Source: Fasciola hepatica
Taxonomy: Eukaryota; Platyhelminthes; Trematoda; Plagiorchiida; Fasciolidae
Direction of reading: 5' to 3'
Length of the DNA stretch: 64,000 nucleotides
Assembly (NCBI GenBank): GCA_948099385.1
Contig: CANUEZ040000165.1
Location: 2,678,501 to 2,742,500, forward strand
Part shown: positions 54,857 through 64,000 of the stretch, one piece after another
Numbering within the stretch: the stretch's first letter is position 1
Layout: each line of letters starts with the position of its first letter
The notes under the pieces: generated by a model
Told to the model about the DNA's origin: nothing
The model's database searches: none
What the model saw: the letters and a program-made list of their open reading frames with translations, nothing else
Position numbers and translations under genes: made by a program

Positions 54857-57011
54857 ATGGTCCTAGGCTGTTTCAGTGCTTTATGTTAGTCGATAACATT
54901 GCCATTATGTTGTCGATAGTGGGCAGTAGCTTATTGGACAATGTCTCCTAACTCCCAGTCTGTGTCACTACCAAACACATTCCATGTATAACGGTACCGT
55001 TCAGTCAACCATATTGCATGAAATGACGTTGTCATTCAGAAATCTGGGTGACTACGCTGTTCACTAGAACTGCTTGCTTTTACCACGAGTTGACAACAAA
55101 CTTTTTCAGTTTTGTCAGTGTAATTCAAACCGGTGTTGCTGCACGGTTTGTCACTTGAAGCGAAGTGCTCCTCTGTTAAGAGACTGATTAGTCAAGGTGA
55201 GAGGTACCACTGGATAGTGATCTATTTTTAATGGATTTTCGCGAAATGACAAAATTCTTCAAAATGATAGGGGAACCATAAAGTCAGATAGAACTTGTCG
55301 CAAATGGAGTACAAATGTGAAAAGCCACTTTAAATCCATCGCATTATTTCTTGAAACAACATACTTTGGAAACATTCGTAAGTATTTTATCCATCAAAGT
55401 TTCGCTGCGACGTGATTTGGTGGCAAGTTGAATCGGTACAATCATTTGACCTAGAGCGGTTTTGCATTTGGTTATCAGCCTATTCAAGGACGGATCAGAT
55501 AAAAATCCCCCGCTAGTGTCCAAGCGAACACCTCGTTTTTGTGTCCGCGAATACGATTTGGGTCTTCCTAGAGTGTGAACCGATAATAAGATGTCATCAA
55601 AAGTTTGAGGGAGTGCGTGAAATTTATCATCAGGAAAGTCACGGAATCTCAACAAACCGCTATGGAAACGTAATCAACTTATTTTTTAGTACTATCCAGT
55701 GTCCTCTTGGGCTCTGTCGGCGTTCTAGTGGAATTAGGAGGCAACATGAAGTACGCCGAAAGTTACGCCATACGCGAAATGATCGTGCACAAAATAATTG
55801 CAGTTCTGTGCATTCCACCAATGTAGTCATTCTAGGGTTGTTCGAAGTGAGAACAAACGCGTGTGTACTGATTATCATCTATTCCTTTTTGACAGTTCTA
55901 TGAAGGATTTCGAATTAAATTATTGCAACCAAACAATGTACACTTTTAACCCGTGGTCAGATTTGTGTTGTCGTTTTGGTTAACTATTAAAAGATTGATC
56001 TAAGCGGAACACCTGTTGTATCCAGTAATCAGTGATAGAGCGAATGTGTGCACGTAAAAATTAAAACGGATTCTAGTATATTGCACGGCAAATGGTAGTT
56101 TGGACACAGCGACGTGCTGTTAAGCAGTTAGTTAACTGATCTCTGTAGTCGCTGTAGTATTTAACACGTCTTGTTGCTAAGTCGGCCTGGAGCCTTTGGT
56201 TTATTACTTAGCACATTATGAAACATTTACTGTTCCCGATGAGTGGTGGTAAAACTTTATGGCGTTAAAGAGGCTACAGAACCTGATTTGGTGCTTTAGT
56301 GGCAGCACATAACGGTTCACATCAAGGAGCATTTGCAATGAGATTTTACATGTTTTAGAACCGAGATCAGTTCGGAGTGTATCGAAAAATCGACGCGCCA
56401 TATGGAACGTTGTAGTAAAATTTTATTGTTCTAATAACTCCAAATAACAAACACGTAGTATGGGCGGAGGTTCAACATCCACCCTTGCAATAAACAACAC
56501 CACAAACAGATAGATAAGCACTCGAAAACACTGCGAATAACTCCCAGTTGCTGCAAGCCATCATTCCAGTTTCGCTTGCTTCTAAATCCAGTTCTGAAAA
56601 AGTCACCCGTGGTGACCGAAAGGTCGACAACTTGCCAAGGATTTCGTTAGTACGAATGTCACAAAAACAAAACTACAGAACGACTACTTTAAAGTCCAGG
56701 GGTATATATGGTAGAGTTAAAATAAACCAAAAATGAATAATGGCTATCTTTGTAAGTCACTGATCATTTTTCATCATAGAAAAAACCGGACAGAGAAGCT
56801 TAAAAACAGAGGACAAAACAAACCAGTATAGCACCGCCTCGTACCGTGGGCATTGGGTGTTTCAAAATGTGCTGTTTTTGTAAAGCAGGCATATATTAGT
56901 AAATATTGTGATACTTCTATTTTTATATTTCTTGTAAAACTTCACGAACATCTGCGCAACCTTCTTTGGGCAAATGGTAAAAGTCCTTTTATCCTGAGGT
57001 TGGTCCAACGT
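54857..57011. other. Mirror of 11,801-15,349 without the 1.39-kb segment; unrecognised
   Basis: Runs without a break across the site of the left-arm-specific segment (near 56,640-56,650). No gene recognised. Confidence 0.4.
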
Positions 57012-57472
57012 TCGCCTAACAGCTATGGGTATTGTGCTGCTTGGGGTAGTACTGTTTACGTTTACCGCTCTCTTGGTTTATTGCCCAATATGCTTCGGGA
57101 ACATTGGTACCTATAAGGATTCGCACTCTCCAGTCTTCCAGATTATGTATTTCGATACAACGAAGATTAAGACAGTAAAATACTTCCGCATGTGAACACC
57201 CTTTATGTGTTGGAATTGGTAACCTATCAACACAGAAGGCTCTTTCTTTATACTCAAAAAGTCTCTCCCCGACAGTGAGTTCTGTTGTGGCTTTTCCACT
57301 CCCAAATTTCAAGACGTCGTCCCATTCAGGGCCTACTTATTCGAGAAGATTTTTCTGTAGTAATGTCACGTCGAACTCGCTGTCTAATGGAGCTAAGGTT
57401 TCCACAGATCCTCTTGATCCTTCGAGTCGTACTGGTAACACACGTAAGCGGACACGACAATCGGGTCGTAAA
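57012..57472 (-). pseudogene. BEL/Pao protease-region fragment, right-arm mirror
   Basis: Minus-strand copy of 11,340-11,800, with FEYKERAFCVDRLPI and NLEDWRVRILIGTNVPEAYW. It differs from the left copy by an indel and clustered substitutions in the 5' part (by eye about ten changes in ~130 bp around 57,270-57,400), more than any inner part of the arms. Confidence 0.82.
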
Positions 57473-59599
57473 GTAGCCTCACAGTTATCGGCCTACTCTC
57501 AGGTTTTCTTACCCTGTTCGTACTAATCTCAACCAGCTACAGGCCTAGGCTTGAAAAGTGCACAACTTGATCTCTGAATTGTCTTGGTGAACCAAGCCGT
57601 ACAGGCTGTTAGTCGTTATTCCGAATTAGAATAACGCAGAGCCAGATGACCGGATACCAAAGAAAAACGAGACTGATAGAAATAGTATACGGTATTAGAT
57701 TAGCAATGTATACGCATATAAAATTTGATCAACCTCAATATTACGGCCACAACGATCATCAAACGGGAACCGAAGTTCAAAAATGTTCAGGACTAACAGT
57801 GATTTCCACGAACAGATTTCGAGGTCAAGTCAACCTCAGTCACAGTCAAGTTAAAAATGCGATGTAAACAAACGTTTTCAGAATGTGCAGACTGATGTAT
57901 GCTGTTAAATGTGTGAAAATAAATGTTTTTGAGGAGTGGGCGTTCATGAGAAAGGTTCGCTAAAGATTTTCTCTATGCGAATAACACTGCGTGATACTCT
58001 CTTGGGTTCTTCTATCGCTTAACTTCAACCACTTTTCCCCGTGGGCGATTGGTCCATCAGAGTTGATGGTTAACAGCTTGATCGGAAAGGAACACTGTGG
58101 TAGATATAACTCGAAATTTCCTGTCCTACTGTTCCCAGACGGGACTACAAAGAAGAGACTAAACCTTCACAAAGTCGAAGCACCCTGAGACTAAAGAGCT
58201 CGCCGGGGCAAGAAACTGGACAATTTGGTAGACTGTCGTCCAGTCCTGGTAGCTGAAGTAGACTGAAGGTAATGTGGGTGAATTATCCAAAAGCGAGTAG
58301 AGTTGGCTGCAAAGTCGGAATATGAACAAAAATCAGATAAAAGTGAGCGGAACGCATGAGAAGTCAAGTGGGATCAAAGGGTACTTTCAAGGATACAGAT
58401 TTCGTCACAGAAAATGCAAGGGAGCAATAAGAAGCTGCGACAGATTTGTGGGATACTGATAAATATCGGAGGAAGAATAGTGGCGGAAAATCGGCAATGG
58501 AATAAATTAGATCGATAGACGGAATTAATGGTCCTGTTATCTAGATACAAAAACACTACTTACATAAGGCATTAGTGGCACTTTCTGGAGGATGAAAACG
58601 GTCTGATAAAGTTTGTTCTAAAATGATCTCACATCAGAAGAAAGACTGCAAAAGTTTGACTGAAGCAATGGGCCGATGAAAAGTGGCAAAATATGAGCGA
58701 CTAATTTTATTTGTTATAGGGGTTTTATGAGAATGAGACAGAACGAGAACGGGGTGGGGTTGGGGAGGGGGTCAATCGGTCTGGTATGTGTAGAGCGGCA
58801 ATCGCGTCGGCTAATGTTGTACCGACGGGATAAAAGAGATTCTCAAAGAAAAGACGTAAAATAAGATTTGTTATCTTTCCGTCTTATTATTGGATTAAAG
58901 GATATTAGCAGAGAAAAAAAGCTTCAGGACAAATTTACAAAGGATATACCAAAATGGACAGAACGTTATGCTTCACGAATCAGGGTGGTGCGTTGGAAGA
59001 TCTCAATACGTGTGGTCGGTTGTACTGTGGGTAGGAGCGAATATTCACCAATGAAATCCTTGGCAGCTGGAAGACTACTGAGATATCTCTGAAAGTTACA
59101 TCATTCTGGCTTTGTATTACCACAAAGGACAGCAAAAACTAATTGGTAGTGGGTATAGTAACGATGGTAGCAAGGAGCTGTATTACTGGGAATGGGAATG
59201 CATACCAAGAGCACTGTTGAATAATAGAGTGTAAAACTTCTGCTAAGTAATCTAAAGAGGTACGGCAGAGAAGGAGAATCAGTGAGAATGTGAGAATGCG
59301 ATCACTGGGCATGGCGAAAAAGGACAGGTGACTGGAGGTGAGATAGGTGTGAAAATCGTGATAATCATAAACGGAAGAACATATTTTTCCGGGGAGAAAA
59401 GAACCGAGTGCTCATTGCGATATTGACAACACCTAGCAAATACGAGCAATGTAGAAAGCGATGTGAATAGTACAAGTCATACTGGTCGTGTGTACAATAC
59501 AGAAACAAAACAAAATCTGTCCACCAGTGACGCTAATATGTCTTGTTGCATCAACCTGTTCTTGTCAATAGAATCGCCGGTCACATGTACGTTTCTTTG

Positions 59600-59742
59600 A
59601 GGTCATGGTCGCAGTTAGATTCACCATTCTGACCGAATCCAACTCGATGCATGTTTGCATTTCCAGGGTGGATTGCACCTCTTGCTTTCACCACTGTGGT
59701 ATATTTTCAGGTTGGGTATCCAGCGAACGGTTAGTCTCACCC
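59600..59742 (+). repeat. Dispersed repeat, copy 2 (partner 4,040-4,238)
   Basis: Same orientation as the copy after LINE-A; core ggtggattgcacctcttgc at 59,667. Divergence is high. Confidence 0.5.
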
Positions 59743-60461
59743 ATGGGTACGTAAAATACATCCGTCCATGCATCTCTTTGGCACTAACTCCTTATTGTTC
59801 AAAGAACGTACTCAACCACTATAGTACTAGCACTTATCATGCTGTTTTTAATCACCCATCTGTCATTTTTGTATATAGCCCTATGTCGAGAGCCTATCGT
59901 CATCTTCACGGGAAAGCTGCAGTTCCGCCATATCCAAATTCATAAACCCCAAAAACCATAGCTGATCCTTAACTCATATATTCTAGATGCTGCTTACACC
60001 CAGATATTTTCCTTCAAATAGAGGTATTTCTCCATATCCTAGTTCTGGTAGGAATTAGAAATACACTCGAGAATTAGATCTATCTGCAATGAACTTAGAA
60101 TTGCTCCGGCCCAAACCGCACACGCTGTAGCACTGAGAGCACCAGATGAAATCACTCGTAAACAAAATTGTACTCTGAGCAGTTGTGATGCCCTTGTTGA
60201 CACAAATACAAAACACGGCATTAGAGTACCAATAAAAAATGACAACAGTTCCATCCAATTGGTGCTGCTGGTTGTTACATACTTTTCCTGAAGTTTTGAC
60301 TCTGTTCTAAGCATATCACTACCTTCCAGCTCACTTTAACGTGCTCAGCGACTATATTTCCTCATCAGCTCATCTATTATGGCTATTGTTTACCTTTAAA
60401 TAATTCTCCTCAACAGGACAAATTTCACCGTATCTTAATTCCATCCATCTGCTGCTACCTG

Positions 60462-60566
<105 letters not shown>

Positions 60567-63500
60567 AGGAGTTGAACTACCGGTACTGCTACCAATTTTA
60601 GTCAAAATTTAGTATCGATGTAACGATAGGCTTTTCCCTGCTGACCCAATTTTGGGTGAACATATACATTCACGTTTTCACTAGCCGGTTAGCTAATGTC
60701 TCACCCACACATATGGATCTACCCTTTTTCCTGGCGTTTCCACTGCTATTTTCCCACAGAGCCGCTTCCTTCAAACCGTATCTCGTCCCCAATGTTTGTG
60801 TCTTTCTTCAAATGATCTTGAATATCCGAATTCCTCAGATAGGGGCTCATTAACTGGTTGCTTTATGATTCCGATTGAAGCTATACAAAATTTGGTCACT
60901 TAACCACTGCATACCTCGATCAGACACTCGAGCAAGCTTCGCGATTTCTGAGAAATGCACATAATGAAGCCATCATCAATCGGTGTCACTTCGTGTCATC
61001 GAACTGTCCATTTTATCCACGGAGGGAGAGAAACCATCCATGTATTTCTACAATTCGACTGAGTGACACGGTAGCATAAAATGGTTTTGTTGGAAGACCC
61101 CATTAGGTTCATCCGTTCAACACTCATTATAAATTACCTGGACGCTAACTGCTTAGTACGCTTGCCGTTTGATCTTGGGGTCAGGAGCAATGTTATTTCG
61201 TGAGCTTCTTACGCAAGCTCTCTTAAATGCACACCAACCACAGGTTCTCGATCGCCTTCTCACGGTTGTCGTGGGAAACGCCGTTCTCGTTATCACATTC
61301 ACGTGATGTCAAGAGTTAGATTAAGGGAAAGGAAGTCCACATGCAACACAAGGGATCTATGGACGTGTTTGATGAGAAAATCAAGCGGTAATGCATCCGA
61401 CCTTACAATTTATTAGACCCGGAGGTTAGATCCTTCAGACGAGCTTGTTTTTACCAGATGGATAACACCACTTAGGATCTATAAACAGCTGATCAAACAG
61501 CGGCATGGTATTGGGGACTATGGCTTTAAGCCAAGAACTCGCAAGATGGATGACAAGATAGACTCAATTCCTTGAAGTATACATCGATTATTAGAAGACT
61601 ATTCAAGATTTTCGACATGAGTAATATGGCATTATAAGTGAATGACAGGAAAATATTCCCCCGAAGCGTATGACTGGTTTCGCGGTTGTTGCCGCTCATC
61701 AGGTATGCGTACCCGGTGCTCTTCCGCCTAATTATCCTTGTAAGTTCTGAAGGCAAGCCGTGTTAACAGACGAATTAACTATGAAGGAATCACCGTGTGA
61801 TTCTAAAAATGTACTTTCTTTCCATGAATGTTCCATTCTATTCAAATGAGATTACTGCAGTGTTCATATTCTTTAAGATTTAAAAGCCCCAGTTCTAACC
61901 ACTGACGCACACAGTTTCACATTATTGAGAAGTCCCTGAATCCGGGACTGGAAAGTACTTTCGTAACCAGTGATCGTTGAGCTGGTAGAACAACAATCCA
62001 TTGAGCGGAACGTTATCGATTTGATTCCGGCTTGCGGCGCGGAATTTTATCGCCTCACCGGATCCCAGAACCATCACCTAATTATGGATGAATATTTGTT
62101 TATTTATTTATAAATAGTGGCCAGTTCAAGCGACCGTTTGTCTGATGAGATGGGCAAAAGCCGCATTCTCTAGGCGAAGTATTGGGAGATAATTTAAAAT
62201 ATGAAACTGTTAGTGAATATCTTTAGGTTTGAAAGTGGAATAGCTAGACTGTTTCAATGGTTTGTTCACTGTAATACGATAATCGCGGCAAATTTTGCAC
62301 GCTTTTTAATCGGGTTTTGACGGACAAATGGGGTTTCGCCTAGCCTAAAGAAATCACATGATTTAGTACTGTTTCACGGAACAAATTACCTAACACCTTT
62401 TTCACAGGCTCACGAAGTACACAGAGAGTGGTGTGACGTTTCAGTTATTCCAAGAGGCACATGAGAAATCGTGGTACCACCGAACATTTCCGAGCAATTG
62501 AAAATTGGCCACCGAATACAAGATTAATGAGAATCAGACAGGAACTCCAAAGAAACATGGATGGGGATAATGCAGTTCAAACCAGTAATGAAATTACCTA
62601 AGCCAATTACCAAGAAGGGAATTTGTAACTACGAGATTGCTAATAGAGTGGAAACAACTCACAAGATTTGAATACAAGTAACTGTAGAGCAGTGATATCT
62701 CTAACCAAAGTGTATGATGACAACTCAACCATCCTGGCAACCGTCATCTTTATTGCCACCCCATGAGAAAATTTTATTTTTGTCAATGCGAACCAAGCAG
62801 TTCCTGGTTCGGCTGACAATACGACACGTACTCTTGGGAGTTCTTTTTGGCTGTTTCTAGCAGCCTACTGTTCACTCTGGTTCTCTCGTAAATTCCCCGT
62901 TGTTCACGACTCTGGTATTCTGACTACCAGCAACAAATCGCTCATTTGTGATCGTAGTAATCTGTCTCGTTAGTAAGCCGTTAGTCCCGATGGCCCAACA
63001 TCCTCGAAATGTGAGTGATTTGAAGCTTCCCAGGTGAAAAAGTGGTCTGGGTTACCTAAGAGAGTCAACAGTGCCAACATGCGTGATGAGTGAGTGTAAA
63101 CGTAATCATTAGCGGTAGACGAAGGGGCAATGTAGCGAGAAAGAATTAAAATGACACTAAGCAGAGAGGAGTAGTGGAAACCTGACTGCAAATTGGAGTC
63201 TTTGGACCAACGTTCAGTTCAACACGTCTTTCCACTTCTACAAACACGACTGATGTCATCTACCTTCAAAAGCAGAACAGTAACTAAAATAGGAACCACT
63301 GACTGACCGGAGTGGAGCTCTTTGTGGTCAATCATTGGTCAGTTGTCGAAACCAAACCCTTTTTCACCCACTGTCATCGCCACGTGTTCTTTGATGGGCT
63401 AGGCCGTTCTGATGCACAAAATTAGGCCGATCCGAAACACGCCTTCACTAACGTCTTACCTGTCTACGAACCAACCTAAGTGAATGGAACGTTTGACCCT

Positions 63501-64000
63501 GGTAGTCAAATAAACTGCATATGTGGATCGAGATGACTATAAAACAAGAGCACAAAGGGAAAAATATTCACAACGCAGCAAATGCTGAGTGGTAATTTTG
63601 CACGCGTTCAATATTGTAAGTCAGCTTTATGATACAGCTTTCAGGTTTCATAAAATTTGCGGCAGACATAGAAAACATTAATATGACTTCATTACATATT
63701 CATTATAGAAGTCAATAGCATTAGATTGCACGCTGTATTCCCGACCATTTCGCTGCATCTTCACTAGTGCATACTGCAGTCAAGGTGATCATTTATAAAT
63801 GGTAAATTGATCAAAGGCAAAAGTGCACACACACACAACTAATGATAGCAAATAAAAACGCGTTACCAAGGCAAGGCTAACGTAATTATCCATTCTCGCT
63901 GTTTGCACAGTTGAGAGTGACGTTGGTTAATTGCTAGTGCCTCCGTGTATCTCAATAATCGTTGATTGTTTGTGACGTAAGTGACGGTGAACGCCGTGCT

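Noticed and set aside
61970..62045. tRNA-like A-box (gagctggtagaaca) and B-box (gatttgattcc), a possible tRNA gene or SINE head
   Set aside because: The spacing and stems do not form a convincing cloverleaf by eye, and no second copy was seen in the window.

Overview
The window looks like repeat-dense nuclear DNA from an invertebrate, most likely a parasitic flatworm. This is an inference from the transposon families present (CR1-like LINEs, CsRn1-like and other Gypsy LTR elements, BEL/Pao elements, a MULE-like transposase relic) and from the lack of any operon-like gene arrangement; no species is proven. I see no convincing single-copy host gene, rRNA, tRNA or CRISPR array. Nearly everything recognisable is a transposable element at some stage of decay.

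Layout. 1-4.3 kb: a decayed CR1-like LINE (LINE-A). 4.3-6.1 kb: non-coding DNA with a diverged 404-bp-spaced direct repeat. 6.1-8.4 kb: a broken CsRn1-like Gypsy pol on the minus strand. 8.46-10.87 kb: a second LINE-A-type copy, cut off inside its endonuclease. 10.87-57.95 kb: a giant imperfect inverted repeat (palindrome) with about 13.4 kb shared between the arms and a 44-bp spacer at 41,619-41,662. 57.95-64 kb: unrecognised sequence with an AT microsatellite and one diverged repeat also found in the left flank.

The palindrome arms carry mirror copies of a BEL/Pao protease fragment, a BEL/Pao gag-protease relic, a 5'-truncated LINE, a tandem repeat with splice-like signals, a Gypsy protease relic and a LINE fragment in which the fold-back point itself lies. 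The arms differ by three large indels. The left arm alone has a 15.9-kb nested stack and a 1.39-kb segment with a possible mariner fragment. The right arm alone has a 2.86-kb segment with an internally deleted MULE-like transposase, a PHD-type zinc finger and a long TA microsatellite.

The nested stack is the best-resolved history in the window. A full-length CR1-like LINE (LINE-B, PHD-finger ORF1) entered a Gypsy protease relic. A BEL/Pao element then entered LINE-B ORF2 (5-bp duplication GAGCC). Finally a Gypsy element with identical 242-bp LTRs and one uninterrupted gag-pol frame entered the BEL 5' LTR (4-bp duplication CAAG). The right arm keeps the empty LINE-B site. The Gypsy copy is very young by its LTRs, but its protease motif reads DTV instead of DTG. 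Mirror coordinates were derived by matching sequence between arms: position sums are 83,281 near the centre, 86,138 beyond the 2.86-kb right-arm segment, about 70,205 beyond the 15.9-kb left-arm stack, and about 68,812 at the outer ends.
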